Source: G965195345 sp965277775
Lineage (GTDB): Bacteria > Pseudomonadota > Gammaproteobacteria > CAKMZV01
Length of the DNA stretch: 64,000 bases
Assembly: GCA_965277775.1 (NCBI GenBank)
Contig: OZ255843.1
Span: 1,054,001-1,118,000 of the forward strand
Reading direction: 5' to 3'
The position numbers were made by a program, and so were the translations under genes. Positions 27,238 to 38,400 of this stretch are shown here, one piece after another. The notes under the pieces are model-generated. The model saw only the letters and a program-made list of their open reading frames with translations, was not told the DNA's origin and made no database searches. How positions within the stretch are numbered: the stretch's first letter is position 1; each line of letters begins with the position of its first letter.

Positions 27238-27618
27238 ATGTCACAACAATTAGCCAAGCAGCAGCGTAAAGTTTTTACCATTCAGTTTTTCACTGGCATG
27301 ACTATTTTTGCCATAGGCACGGTCATAGATTTGGATGCCATGCCCGCATTTGCTTACAGCTTATTGATCGGTGGTGTTTATGCGCTTATTTTGTCCATCA
27401 GCGCAACGCTTTCGGACAGAGTCAGTGATACGGATCCGAAATTAGGCATGGTGATTTTGTATGCAGGCGCTGTGATTCGATTTATTAGTGTCGGTGCGCT
27501 ACTCGCCATTGGCATAAAAACTTGGCCACAAATGCCATTTGCCATTGTGTTGCCTTTTATTGCAATGCTTATGGCTCCGATTTTTTTATTGGTGACGAAG
27601 AAAAGACTAACAGATTAA
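27238..27618 (+). CDS. atpI: ATP synthase subunit I
   Basis: A 126-residue protein with four predicted membrane helices, placed directly before atpB as AtpI usually is. AtpI aids assembly of the c-ring and is not part of the finished enzyme. The N-terminal QQRKVFTIQFFTGM and paired helices fit the family; sequence conservation in this family is low, so position is the main evidence. Confidence 0.85.
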   Translation: MSQQLAKQQRKVFTIQFFTGMTIFAIGTVIDLDAMPAFAYSLLIGGVYALILSISATLSDRVSDTDPKLGMVILYAGAVIRFISVGALLAIGIKTWPQMPFAIVLPFIAMLMAPIFLLVTKKRLTD

Positions 27619-27648
27619 CCCATTTTTGTTTAAATAACAGGAGACAAC

Positions 27649-28494
27649 TTGGCCACTGAACATAAACCCACAACGGTTGAATACATTCAACATCATCTGG
27701 CTAATAATTGTATTAGCTTGGAAGGTGCTGACGAATGTACCACTGGTCAGTTTATGCAAGTCAACTTGGACACCCTTGGGTTTTCAATCTTACTCGGCGC
27801 GCTTCTGGTTTTCGTCGGCTGGCGTGCCACTCGTAACGTTACCATGGGCGTGCCACTCGGGCTACAGAATTTTTTTGAAGTGATCGTTGAATTTGTTCAA
27901 TCGCAAATCAACGACGTCTATCCTAAAAAGAACCCCTGGATTGGACCCATTGCCATGACCGCATTCTGCTGGATATGGCTAATGAACTTTATGGATCTCA
28001 TTCCCGTGGATTTGCTGCCACGCCTTGCGGAACTAATAACTGGCGATCACGGATTCAATTTGAAAGTTGTACCCACCACAGACGCCAATGCACCTTTGGG
28101 TATGGCATTGACCGTTTTTGGAATCGTTACCTACTATAATATCAAAGCCAAAGGATTTATTGGGTTCATCAAAATGTTCCTGTTCCACCCTTTTGGTAAG
28201 TTTGCCATGCCGTTTAATATTTTGATGACTTTGATTGAAGAAATTTCCAAACCGTTGAGCATAGGACTGCGGCTGTTTGGTAATATGTTTGCAGGGGAAT
28301 TGGTCTTCTTGCTCATAGCCCTTATTGGGGGAACTTTAGTCACAGGTGCGGCAGCCTTTATTTGGGCGCCTTTACAGGTTGGCTTAGATTTTATTTGGCT
28401 GGCTTTTCACGTTTTAGTGATCACACTACAAGCTTTCATTTTTATGGTGCTAACAATCGTTTACATATCCATGGCAGACGATAGTGGACATTAA
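27649..28494 (+). CDS. atpB: ATP synthase F0 subunit a
   Basis: A 281-residue membrane subunit forming the proton half-channels next to the c-ring. The essential Arg is in EEISKPLSIGLRLFGNMFAG. The start is a TTG (27649) with AGGAG six bases upstream; no ATG fits the N-terminus. It is followed by atpE after 40 bases. Confidence 0.96.
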   Translation: MATEHKPTTVEYIQHHLANNCISLEGADECTTGQFMQVNLDTLGFSILLGALLVFVGWRATRNVTMGVPLGLQNFFEVIVEFVQSQINDVYPKKNPWIGPIAMTAFCWIWLMNFMDLIPVDLLPRLAELITGDHGFNLKVVPTTDANAPLGMALTVFGIVTYYNIKAKGFIGFIKMFLFHPFGKFAMPFNILMTLIEEISKPLSIGLRLFGNMFAGELVFLLIALIGGTLVTGAAAFIWAPLQVGLDFIWLAFHVLVITLQAFIFMVLTIVYISMADDSGH

Positions 28495-28534
28495 TTTTAA
28501 TTTAACTTTTTCTATAACGTAACAAGGAGTATTC

Positions 28535-28795
28535 ATGGATGCAATAACCGTTCAAGTGGTTTCTTCAACTGCAATAGCTGTCGGTATGATGTTGGCTGCT
28601 GCAGGCTTAGGCTCAGCAATAGGCTGGGGGCTGATTTGTGCTAAAACTTTAGAAGGTATTGCACGTCAACCCGAACTGCGCCCCATGCTGATGACCAACA
28701 CCTTTATTTTTGCTGGGTTAATGGAATCATTCCCATTCATTATTTTGGCGTTTGCCATGTGGTTTACTTTTGCGAACCCATTCCTCGGTGGTTAA
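28535..28795 (+). CDS. atpE: ATP synthase F0 subunit c
   Basis: An 86-residue two-helix hairpin with the polar loop ARQPEL and the ion-binding carboxylate Glu64 in AGLMESFPFI. In helix 1 the position occupied by Gln in sodium-type rings is Trp31 (SAIGWGLI), so proton coupling is the likelier reading. A strong AAGGAG ribosome binding site precedes the ATG, as expected for the most abundant subunit. Confidence 0.96.
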   Translation: MDAITVQVVSSTAIAVGMMLAAAGLGSAIGWGLICAKTLEGIARQPELRPMLMTNTFIFAGLMESFPFIILAFAMWFTFANPFLGG

Positions 28796-28822
28796 AACCC
28801 TTTAACTTATACGGAGTCTATC

Positions 28823-29299
28823 GTGGACATTAATATTACACTTCTCCTACAAGTCATTGCCTTTTTGGTATTAATTGTGCTGATTCGTCAGTTCCTTTGG
28901 GGACCGATGGTTCAAGCAATGGAAGCCAGACAGAAGAAGATTGAAGAGGGTCTGATGGCCGCTGAATCTGGGCGCGAAGAATTTGAAAAAGCAGAAGAAA
29001 GGGCTCGCGAAATTCTGGCAGAAGCGAAAAAAGAAGCGCAAAAACTGTTAGACGTTTCACACAAACGTGAAACCGAGATTGTTGAAGCCGCCAAGCTGAG
29101 TGCTGTAGAAGAAGCGAAAAAAATACGAGCCAATGCCGAATCGGCCATTGAGCAACAAGTCAACGCCGCCAAAGAAGCATTGCGCAAAGAAGTGGGTGCT
29201 TTGGTCATGACAGGTGCTGAAAAAGTGTTGGCGCGTGAACTGAATGCCAAAAATCATTCAGACATCATCGACGACGTTTCTAAACAGTTGGTCCAATGA
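28823..29299 (+). CDS. atpF: ATP synthase F0 subunit b
   Basis: A 158-residue subunit with one N-terminal membrane helix (about residues 5-25) followed by a long charged coiled coil (Glu/Lys/Ala-rich from about residue 35) that forms the peripheral stalk. It starts with GTG preceded by CGGAG. The end overlaps atpH by four bases (ATGA). Confidence 0.96.
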   Translation: MDINITLLLQVIAFLVLIVLIRQFLWGPMVQAMEARQKKIEEGLMAAESGREEFEKAEERAREILAEAKKEAQKLLDVSHKRETEIVEAAKLSAVEEAKKIRANAESAIEQQVNAAKEALRKEVGALVMTGAEKVLARELNAKNHSDIIDDVSKQLVQ

Positions 29300-29835
29300 G
29301 TTCAAACGCACTTGTGGCAAGACCTTATGCGAAAGCCGCTTTTGCTTTTGCACTGGAGCATCAAACCAGCGGACAATGGCGAGCGGCTCTGGTCGCCTTG
29401 AATGAGGCCTGCCAACACGATTCGCTCAAATCTTTGTTAGAGGATCCACGGATTGACAGCGAATTGATTGGCAATAGCATGATCCAATCCTTAGGGAAAA
29501 ATGGCTTTGATCAAGCACAAATCAACTTTGTTAAACTATTGGCAAAGAATAAACGGCTGAATGTGATCGCAGACATATTGCAAGCATTCAACGCACTTTT
29601 GGATGCGCATGAACAACGCTTGAATTGTCGCATTATTTCTGCCGTGCCATTGTCACAAGAACAGCAACAAACTTTGTCTAAGCAATTGACAAAACGCTAT
29701 GAAACACCCGTAATCACCACATTTGAGATTGATGAATCTTTGATTGGTGGGTTGCGCATAGAATTAAACGATAAGGTCATCGACAGTACCTTGTTAAGAC
29801 GAATAAAACAGTTAGAAACTGAAATTTTGCAGTGA
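29296..29835 (+). CDS. atpH: ATP synthase F1 subunit delta
   Basis: A 179-residue OSCP/delta subunit linking the peripheral stalk to the F1 head. It begins ALVARPYAKAAFAFA and ends with the conserved IDESLIGGLRIELNDKVIDS. Translationally coupled to atpF. Confidence 0.96.
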   Translation: MSSNALVARPYAKAAFAFALEHQTSGQWRAALVALNEACQHDSLKSLLEDPRIDSELIGNSMIQSLGKNGFDQAQINFVKLLAKNKRLNVIADILQAFNALLDAHEQRLNCRIISAVPLSQEQQQTLSKQLTKRYETPVITTFEIDESLIGGLRIELNDKVIDSTLLRRIKQLETEILQ

Positions 29836-29843
29836 GGTAATAA

Positions 29844-31382
29844 ATGCAACTCAACCCTTCAGAAATCAGTGATTTAATAAAAAGTAGTATCAGCAACGTT
29901 GATACCAGTGCCCAAGAAACCAACGAAGGCACTATTATTTCCGTTGCCGATGGCATTGCGCGCATTTATGGCTTGTCCGATGTGCAGTATGGTGAGATGG
30001 TGCAATTAGATGAAACCACATTTGGACTGGCACTCAACTTGGAAGAAGATTCCGTGGGGATTGCTGTACTTGGCGCTTATGAGCATCTATCAGAAGGCGA
30101 CAAAGTCAAATGTACTGGCCGTATTTTAGATGTGCCGGTTGGCGAAGCACTGCTTGGTCGCGTTGTTGACGCATTGGGACGCCCCATTGACGGCAAAGGT
30201 GATATAGATACCGCTGAAAGAAGCCCCATTGAACGAATTGCGCCTGGTGTTATTGAACGTCAAAGTGTCTCTCAATCTTTACAGACAGGGATTACTGCGG
30301 TTGACTCCATGATCCCAATCGGCCGTGGCCAACGGGAATTGATCATCGGTGACAGACAAACGGGTAAAACAGCCATTGCCATTGATGCCATCATTAACCA
30401 AAAAGGCAGTGGTGTGAAATGTGTGTACGTTGCCATCGGCCAAAAAGCGTCTTCTGTTAGAACGATCATCGGTCGCTTAGAAGATGCGGGTGCCATGGAG
30501 TACACGACCGTTGTCGCAGCCAACGCCTCGGATGCTTCAGCTTTACAATTTTTAGCGCCCTATTCGGGTTGCTCTATGGGCGAATACTTCCGCGATCGTG
30601 GCGAAGATGCTCTGATCATTTATGATGACTTAACCAAACAAGCTTGGGCCTATCGTCAAATCTCACTCTTGCTTCGTCGCCCTCCAGGCCGTGAAGCTTA
30701 TCCAGGGGATGTGTTTTATCTTCATTCGCGCTTACTCGAACGCGCCTCACGCGTGAACACGACCTACGTCGAAAAATTCACCGAAGGTAAGGTTAAAGGT
30801 CAAACGGGTTCCTTAACCGCATTGCCCATTATTGAAACCCAAGCTGGCGATGTATCCGCTTTTGTACCCACCAATGTCATTTCGATCACGGATGGACAAA
30901 TATTCCTTGAAACCAATTTGTTTGCCCAAGGCATTCGTCCTGCCATTAATGCAGGTCTGTCGGTATCACGGGTCGGCGGCGCGGCACAAACCAAGATCAT
31001 CAAAAAACTGGGCGGTGGCGTTCGCTTAGACTTGGCACAGTATCGAGAATTGCAAGCTTTCGCACAATTTGCTTCAGACTTGGACGAGGCCACACGAGCA
31101 CAATTGGAGCGCGGTCAACGCGTTACTGAATTGATGAAACAACCCCAATATACGCCGCGTTCTCTGGCTGAGATGGGCACCACCTTGTATGCAGCCAACA
31201 ATGGTTATCTGGATGATGTCCCCGTCAACCGCATTGGTGAATTTGAAAAGGGTTTGCATCAATATCTTGCATCCGAAGCAAAAACATTGGTTGATCAAAT
31301 CAACGAAGCCGGTGATTACAGCGATGACATCGTTGATGGTATTAAAGCGGCCGTCGAAGGTTTTAAAAAATCATTTGTATAA
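29844..31382 (+). CDS. atpA: ATP synthase F1 subunit alpha
   Basis: A 512-residue non-catalytic nucleotide-binding subunit with Walker A GDRQTGKT, the DALIIYDDLTKQAWAYRQIS Walker B region and the arginine-finger segment near PAINAGLSVSRVGG. Length and order are normal for a gammaproteobacterial atp operon; it sits 8 bases after atpH. Confidence 0.98.
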   Translation: MQLNPSEISDLIKSSISNVDTSAQETNEGTIISVADGIARIYGLSDVQYGEMVQLDETTFGLALNLEEDSVGIAVLGAYEHLSEGDKVKCTGRILDVPVGEALLGRVVDALGRPIDGKGDIDTAERSPIERIAPGVIERQSVSQSLQTGITAVDSMIPIGRGQRELIIGDRQTGKTAIAIDAIINQKGSGVKCVYVAIGQKASSVRTIIGRLEDAGAMEYTTVVAANASDASALQFLAPYSGCSMGEYFRDRGEDALIIYDDLTKQAWAYRQISLLLRRPPGREAYPGDVFYLHSRLLERASRVNTTYVEKFTEGKVKGQTGSLTALPIIETQAGDVSAFVPTNVISITDGQIFLETNLFAQGIRPAINAGLSVSRVGGAAQTKIIKKLGGGVRLDLAQYRELQAFAQFASDLDEATRAQLERGQRVTELMKQPQYTPRSLAEMGTTLYAANNGYLDDVPVNRIGEFEKGLHQYLASEAKTLVDQINEAGDYSDDIVDGIKAAVEGFKKSFV

Positions 31383-31394
31383 CTGAGCGTTTAT

Positions 31395-32252
31395 ATGGCA
31401 AGTGGCAAAGAAATTCGACAACAAATTGGCAGTGTAAAGAACACCCAAAAAATAACCAAAGCGATGGAGATGGTCGCAGCGGCAAAGATGCGTCGATCTC
31501 AAGATCGTATGAATGCCACCCGTCCTTACATCGATAAGGTCCGCTTAGTGATTGACGATCTGAGCCAATCACACCCCGAGTACCAACACCCATTTACGGT
31601 GGTTCGACCCGTTAAAAACGTCGGTATTATTGTCATTAGTACCGATCGCGGTTTGTGTGGAGGTTTGAACGCCAATGCCTTTAGAAAAACCATTCGCTAC
31701 GTTGAATCTTTAAGAGCCGACGACATCGGCATTAAATTCTGTACCATTGGTTCAAAAGCGCAAAACTTTTTAAAAGTAGTCGGCGGTGAGGTGACTTCTT
31801 CCGTCACACAGTTGGGTGATACACCCCATTTGGATCAAATCATTGGCAGCATCAATGCCATGATTGCTGCCTTTGAAGCGGGCGAGATTGACCGCTTGGT
31901 TATGGTCAATTCTATCTTTGAAAACAGTATGACTCAATCGCCAAATGTGACCCAAATTTTCCCAACACAAATTGAAAGTACGCCCAATCCAAAAATTTGG
32001 GACTACATTTATGAGCCCGATGCAAAAGTTGTGTTGGATGGATTACTCCGCAGATATGCTGAATCACTGGTTTATCAGGCAGTGGTTGAAAATGTCGCCT
32101 GCGAAATGTCTGCCCGAATGATCGCCATGAAGAGCGCAACCGACAATGCCGGTGATATGATTCATCAATTGAATTTAGCCTACAACAAAGCCAGACAAGC
32201 AGCCATTACCCAAGAATTATCAGAGATTATTGGCGGAGCATCTGCTGTTTAA
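31395..32252 (+). CDS. atpG: ATP synthase F1 subunit gamma
   Basis: A 285-residue central rotor shaft. Conserved N-terminal KNTQKITKAMEMVAAAKMRR, central STDRGLCGGLN and C-terminal MKSATDNAGDMI with NKARQAAITQELSEIIGGA are all present. Confidence 0.98.
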   Translation: MASGKEIRQQIGSVKNTQKITKAMEMVAAAKMRRSQDRMNATRPYIDKVRLVIDDLSQSHPEYQHPFTVVRPVKNVGIIVISTDRGLCGGLNANAFRKTIRYVESLRADDIGIKFCTIGSKAQNFLKVVGGEVTSSVTQLGDTPHLDQIIGSINAMIAAFEAGEIDRLVMVNSIFENSMTQSPNVTQIFPTQIESTPNPKIWDYIYEPDAKVVLDGLLRRYAESLVYQAVVENVACEMSARMIAMKSATDNAGDMIHQLNLAYNKARQAAITQELSEIIGGASAV

Positions 32253-32293
32253 AGTTACCATTTATTATTATTAAAATTGAGGAGCTACTAAAA

Positions 32294-33673
32294 ATGAGTT
32301 CAGGAACAATCACCCAAATTATTGGTGCCGTCATAGACGTTGAATTTCCCCGTGCCAATATGCCAAAAATATACGACGCACTGACTGTAGATGAAGTGGG
32401 GTTGACCTTAGAAGTACAACAACTCATTGGTGATGGAAAGGTTAGAACCATTGCTTTGGGTTCATCTGATGGACTACGCAGAGGCATTGAGGTGACAAAT
32501 ACTGGATCACCTATCACTGTACCCGTTGGTGTTAAAACATTGGGGCGTATTTTTGATGTGCTCGGCAACACCATTGATGAACAGGGCGACGTTGGCACCG
32601 ATGAAAAAATGCCGATTCACCGTAAGCCCCCTTCTTATGAAGAATTAGCACCCTCTACCGAATTGTTAGAAACGGGTATTAAGGTTATTGATTTGATCTG
32701 CCCATTTGCCAAAGGCGGCAAGGTCGGACTATTCGGTGGTGCGGGCGTTGGTAAAACCGTCAACATGATGGAACTTATTCGTAATATTGCCCTTGAGCAT
32801 TCAGGCTATTCTGTGTTTACAGGGGTTGGCGAAAGAACACGGGAAGGCAACGACTTCTACTACGAAATGAAAGAATCCAATGTATTAGACAAGGTGGCTT
32901 TGGTTTATGGACAAATGAACGAACCTCCTGGTAACCGCTTACGTGTGGCTTTAACGGGCTTGACAATGGCTGAAAAATTCAGGGATGATGGCAACGATGT
33001 TCTACTTTTTATTGATAATATTTATCGCTATACGCTCGCAGGTACAGAAGTATCAGCCCTATTGGGGCGGATGCCTTCAGCGGTTGGCTATCAACCGACC
33101 TTAGCGGAAGAAATGGGTTCCATTCAAGAAAGAATTACCTCAACCACAACGGGTTCCATCACGTCTATCCAAGCCGTTTATGTCCCTGCGGATGACCTAA
33201 CCGACCCTTCACCAGCCACAACCTTTGCCCATTTGGACGCCACGGTGGTTTTATCCAGACAAATCGCTGAATTGGGCATCTACCCTGCTGTGGACCCCTT
33301 GGATTCTACCTCGCGCCAACTAGATCCTCAAGTGGTCGGCCCTGAGCACTATGAAACCACTCGAGCAGTTCAATCGACGCTACAACGCTATAAAGAACTA
33401 AAAGACATCATTGCCATCTTAGGCATGGATGAGCTTTCCGAAGAAGATAAGTTGGCTGTGCAACGCGCTCGTAAAATCCAAAGGTTTTTATCACAACCAT
33501 TTTTTGTTGCCGAAGTATTTACTGGGTCTCCAGGACGTTACGTCTCTTTGAAAGACAGCATTGATGGATTCAATCGCATCATCAATGGCGAATTAGACCA
33601 TATACCAGAACAAGCCTTTTATATGGTTGGAACCATCGACGAAGTCATTGAAAAAGCAGAGAGCATGAAATAG
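32294..33673 (+). CDS. atpD: ATP synthase F1 subunit beta
   Basis: A 459-residue catalytic subunit with Walker A GGAGVGKTV, the catalytic Glu in GERTREGNDFYYEM and the DELSEED motif. The segment IDNIYRYTLAGTEVSALLGR is the form usual in gammaproteobacteria. A TGAGGAG ribosome binding site precedes the ATG. Confidence 0.98.
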   Translation: MSSGTITQIIGAVIDVEFPRANMPKIYDALTVDEVGLTLEVQQLIGDGKVRTIALGSSDGLRRGIEVTNTGSPITVPVGVKTLGRIFDVLGNTIDEQGDVGTDEKMPIHRKPPSYEELAPSTELLETGIKVIDLICPFAKGGKVGLFGGAGVGKTVNMMELIRNIALEHSGYSVFTGVGERTREGNDFYYEMKESNVLDKVALVYGQMNEPPGNRLRVALTGLTMAEKFRDDGNDVLLFIDNIYRYTLAGTEVSALLGRMPSAVGYQPTLAEEMGSIQERITSTTTGSITSIQAVYVPADDLTDPSPATTFAHLDATVVLSRQIAELGIYPAVDPLDSTSRQLDPQVVGPEHYETTRAVQSTLQRYKELKDIIAILGMDELSEEDKLAVQRARKIQRFLSQPFFVAEVFTGSPGRYVSLKDSIDGFNRIINGELDHIPEQAFYMVGTIDEVIEKAESMK

Positions 33674-33681
33674 GACCTTCT

Positions 33682-34122
33682 ATGTCACTCATTAAAATTG
33701 ACATTGTCAGCGCTGAAAATTCTATTTATTCAGGCGAAGCAAGCATGGTATTTGCCCCCGCTGCAGATGGCGAATTGGGCATATTACCTAAGCATAGCCC
33801 ACTATTGGCCGCGCTCAAACCAGGTGAAGTTTGTATCCGCAATAATGATGAGGAAGAACTGTTTTTTTTCGTCTCTGGTGGCTATATTGAAATTCAGCCT
33901 GATCATATTGTGGTTCTAGCAGATACCGCTGTACGCGCTCGTGATTTAGATGAAGCCAAGATTTTAGAAGCCAAAACGCGTGCCGAAGAAGCCATGAGTG
34001 ATGCCAAAAGTGATTTTGATGTCGCCAAAGCCAAATCTGAAGTGGCCGTGGCAATTTCTCAACTGCGTACCGTGAGTAAATTTAAAGACCGATTACAATC
34101 TCAGGGCATCATTAAAAAATAA
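33682..34122 (+). CDS. atpC: ATP synthase F1 subunit epsilon
   Basis: A 146-residue regulatory rotor subunit: an N-terminal beta sandwich (VFAPAADGELGILPKHSPLL) and a C-terminal helical hairpin (about residues 90-138) that can inhibit ATP hydrolysis. It is the last gene of the operon. Confidence 0.97.
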   Translation: MSLIKIDIVSAENSIYSGEASMVFAPAADGELGILPKHSPLLAALKPGEVCIRNNDEEELFFFVSGGYIEIQPDHIVVLADTAVRARDLDEAKILEAKTRAEEAMSDAKSDFDVAKAKSEVAVAISQLRTVSKFKDRLQSQGIIKK

Positions 34123-34140
34123 CCGCAAAAATGGTTATTT
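34117..34140 (+). terminator. Hairpin at the end of the atp operon
   Basis: AAATAACC and GGTTATTT form a perfect eight-base stem overlapping the atpC stop codon, ending in TTT. The stem is AT-rich, so it is a weak terminator candidate. Confidence 0.45.
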
Positions 34141-34201
34141 ACCTTAGCATTTATTGCTCATCCAATCTCCTCCGCCCTCACAAACGAGGCCATGAGAACA
34201 T

Positions 34202-35146
34202 TTAGTACAGGTACACCGCATTGACACCTGTGGCTGCAATCACCCGCCCATCCTTGCTTAAACGCACTGATTGACCAAAATGCGCATTTGTTATAGGGGG
34301 TCACTGGCTTTGACGTACGCCCTTGTGACCAACGACCATTCCTTAACTAGTAATAGACCGCCCCTGATAAACTCGTCCCGTTGCTTGTATCATTGCCACT
34401 GATTCCTGCTTCAGGTCCATGTTCATTATTTGCCCCCACGACAAGAGACTGGCCATCACCACTCAAAGACGCTCCAAAGAAATTTACCATTTGTGGATTC
34501 CTGTAAACGAACAATCATGCTGTTCAGCTGAGCAAGAGATAAGGCATCCGTGTAATGGTTGAAAGCTTATCCCTGGTTTGAACCGTCGAGGTGGCCGTGC
34601 CATTTGCATTAGCAACCGCACTCAAGGCAATGGTGCGAGTAGAAGACACAACGGCATTCACCAAATTCCTTGAAGCCGTCACAGAAACAGTTAATCTCCC
34701 TTCATCAGCGTCTGTCGCTGTTGTATCTACGGTCACAGAATGACGACAACCTTCCTGCACTCTGATGGTTATGCCATTTCACTTAGTAATATGATTTGAG
34801 TCGTCACAGCCACAGTTATTAGCGTAGCTGAGGAAGTCACTGTAACGGTTAAAGTCCCATCTGTTGTATCTGTGGCGGTGACGTCTATAACAACAGGTTC
34901 GATAAAATCTTCCGCCAATATTACAATATGGGTTGATACAGTCAGTGTGGGGAAAGTTGTATCAGTAACTGGACCTGGGGCAGAACCGCCACTACAAGCA
35001 GATAGTACGGCGGATAAAACAAACGCTGTATCCCATATTGACCAACGATTGCTCTTAAATCCACCGATCAGAGCCTGGTTGAACGTTGAAGTGCTCTGTT
35101 TACAAATGGGAAATTCCTGAGTGAGTTTATTGATAAAGACTAACAT
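34202..35146 (-). pseudogene. Lipoprotein paralogue P1, heavily deleted
   Basis: The frame starts at an ATG (35146) with a lipoprotein signal ending VLSACSGGSAPG, then half a cadherin-like repeat (STHIVILAEDFIEPVVIDVT) to a stop at about 34769. In other frames a second repeat follows (TATDADEGRLTVSV, SAVANANGTATSTV). Then come the propeller entry SLAQLNSMIVRLQ, about one and a half FG-GAP blades and the family terminus NAVYLY with a stop at 34202-34204. Full-length relatives need seven blades. It is a decayed, internally deleted member of the family, inserted between atpC and putA. Bases 35147-35423 before putA hold only short repeats. Confidence 0.85.
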
Positions 35147-35423
35147 TTAAATTGATTTTTTTCAGACCCTCCCCTCTGAGAATGAATGAATACAATCCAT
35201 TGCACATACTTTGCCTTATACAATAAACCATTAACGCTACAGTGGTGATTTTAATGGGATACACGTTTACGGCGTTTATAATGACCTGTTGATTATTCCA
35301 ATTCGAGGATTTAGGGATAACCTTCAGTTGCCATAGGGGTCGCCCTCAGATACCTATCGAATTATAAACACTATGGTCGTATTTTTTATGAGGCTTGATT
35401 ACACACATTACACACATTGATTC

Positions 35424-38400
35424 ATGTCAGAACACACATTAGACCGAACGCAGATACACAAGTATAAACACGCCGACGAGAAATGTTGCGTTGACGAGTT
35501 ATTAGAACAATCTATCCTTTCGCGGGCAGAGCGCTCATCGTTACTCAGCACAACGCGCGAACTGGTCATCCAATGTCGCGACAATCGCCATGAAGGAGAT
35601 TGGTTAGACGCTTTTTTACAAGAATTTGATTTATCAAATAAAGAAGGCATTGCATTGATGTGTTTGGCTGAATCTTTGTTGCGCATTCCGGATAAAGAGA
35701 CCGCGGATAAAATGATCAGCGAAAAGATTGCAAATGCTGATTGGGCCGCTCACCGAGGGCACTCAGGTCCTTTCTTCGTCAACGCCTCTGTCTGGGGGCT
35801 TATGTTGACTGGGCGCATTGTCAAATTGGATTTCGATCAGGCCGCTCATTCAAGCAATTGGTTGGCAGCGTTGATTAAAAAAACAGGCGAACCGCTTATT
35901 AGACGCGCCATATTGCAAGCCATGCGTATCATGGGCGGACAATATATTTTGGGACAAACCATTGAGGCTGGATTAAAACGGGCTCAGCATAGTGGGGTTT
36001 TAAAATCACGTTATTCATTTGATATGTTAGGCGAAGGCGCACGCACTGAAGCAGACGCTGAACGTCACTATCAATCTTATCTGCACGCCATTGAGACCAT
36101 GGGGCAAGCGTCAATCAAACGAAAAGACGGTTCTGCCAACGTTTATCAAAACGATGGCATTTCCATCAAATTGTCAGCGCTAAACCCCCGTTATGAATAC
36201 GCCCAACATCAAAGGATGATGCCAATATTATTCATGAAGGTAAAATCTTTGGCGTTGTTGGCGCGTAACTATGAGTTAGGATTCAGTATTGATGCTGAAG
36301 AAGCCGATCGATTAGACCTGTCATTAGAATTGTTTCAAAGTTTGGCAACCGATGCTGATTTGAAAAATTGGGACGGTTTGGGTTTCGTCCTCCAAGCGTA
36401 TCAAAAACGGGCGGTTGTCGTGGTTGACTGGCTGATAAATTTGGCACAAAGCACCCAACGCAAGTTGATGGTTCGCTTGGTTAAAGGCGCCTACTGGGAT
36501 AGTGAAATTAAGCATACTCAAGAACAAGGCTTTGATGATTACCCCGTTTTTACGCGCAAACCAAATACCGATTTGTCCTATCAAATTTGTGCGCAAAAGT
36601 TACTGGCACATAAGTCGTATATTTTTGCCCAATTTGCCACCCACAATGCAACCACTGTTGCGTTAATCATGTGCTTAGCAGCGCGATATAAATGTCAATC
36701 ATCGGACTTTGAGTTTCAAAGATTGCACGGAATGGGCGAGCTGTTGTATAGTCAATTGAATCTTTCCCACCCTACTTTTACCTTTAATATCAGAGTGTAT
36801 GCGCCCATTGGTAAGCATCGAGATTTATTGCCGTATTTGGTGCGACGATTGCTCGAAAATGGCGCAAACAGTTCGTTCGTGAATCGGTTTTTAGACGCTG
36901 AGTTACCCGTTGATGAACTGGTCAAAGATACCTTAGATTTGGTTAAGCAATCTGCCTCCAGAAGACACCCTCAAATTGCTCTGCCCTTAGATCAATTTAG
37001 GCTTGCTGACGAAAGTCGCCAGCAAGCTCGAGGGCTAGACCTTAATTGCCCCTTAACCGTTCCCCCACTATTGTCTTACATTCACCAAACAGCTGGCAAA
37101 TTACCTAAAGTATCACACCAAAGCGATCAGGCTCTGGCTGCACTTGCTAGTGCATGTTCAGCACAAAAAAGTTGGGATACTCAAGGCACCGAACATCGAG
37201 CCCAAATAATCGAACGCGTGGGCGATGCCCTCCAAAAAAATAGAGACAGGCTCATATCGCTCATTGTCAATGAGGCCCATCGAACATTAGATGATGCCGT
37301 ATCTGAAGTCCGTGAAGCCATTGATTTTTGCTATTATTATGCGGCGTTGGCTCGAAATAAATTAGGCCATAGCCAAGCTCTGATCGGACCCACGGGCGAA
37401 AGCAATCATCTATCGTTTCACGGACGAGGCACTTTTTTATGTATCAGTCCCTGGAATTTTCCATTGGCCATTTTTGTGGGGCAAATTGCCGCGGCTTTGG
37501 TTGCAGGCAATGCGGTCTTGGCAAAATCGGCCACTCAAACATCTGGCATTGCCCAATACGCCATTGAATTATTTCATCAAGCGGGCATCCCCAAACAACT
37601 GTTACACCTATTACTCGGTCGTGGTTCAGAAATCACCCCCATTTTATTGACTGACAAACGCCTTTCAGGCTGCGCATTCACAGGCTCAACCGAAACGGCT
37701 CAGGCCATCAATCGACTGATGGCGACACGCAAAGACGCCATCATTCCACTGATTGCTGAAACGGGGGGTGTCAACGCAATGATTGCGGATTCTACCGCGC
37801 TTCCCGAGCAATTGGTGGACGATATCATCAGTTCAGCTTTCAAAAGTGCGGGACAAAGATGCTCTGCCTTGCGTGTATTATTCTTGCAATCAGACAATGC
37901 CGATGAAGTCATTACCATGCTCAAGGGCGCCATGCAAGCATTGGTCATTGGTGAGCCAACTGAGCTCACAACAGACATTGGCCCCGTCATTGATCATGAA
38001 GCGGCAAATGCTTTGAATGACTATATCAAAGAGATGAAACAACGAGCGATTCTCATTGCAGAATGTGCGCTGACTGAAAATCAGAAAAAACAGCATTTTG
38101 TTGCGCCAACCGTATTTGAGATTGACCACTTAAATGAATTAGAAGGTGAGGTTTTCGGCCCCATTCTACACATCATTCGATATGAAGCCAGCGCCATAGA
38201 TTCTGTCATAGACGCCATTAACGATACGGGTTACGCGCTGACTCTTGGGATTCACAGCCGAATTTCTGGCTTTGCAGATGCCATTTTCAACAAGACTTTA
38301 ATCGGCAATACTTACATCAACCGCAACATCACTGGGGCTGTGGTTGGGGTCAATCCTTTTGGCGGTTGCGGTCTATCGGGAACAGGACCCAAAGCAGGTG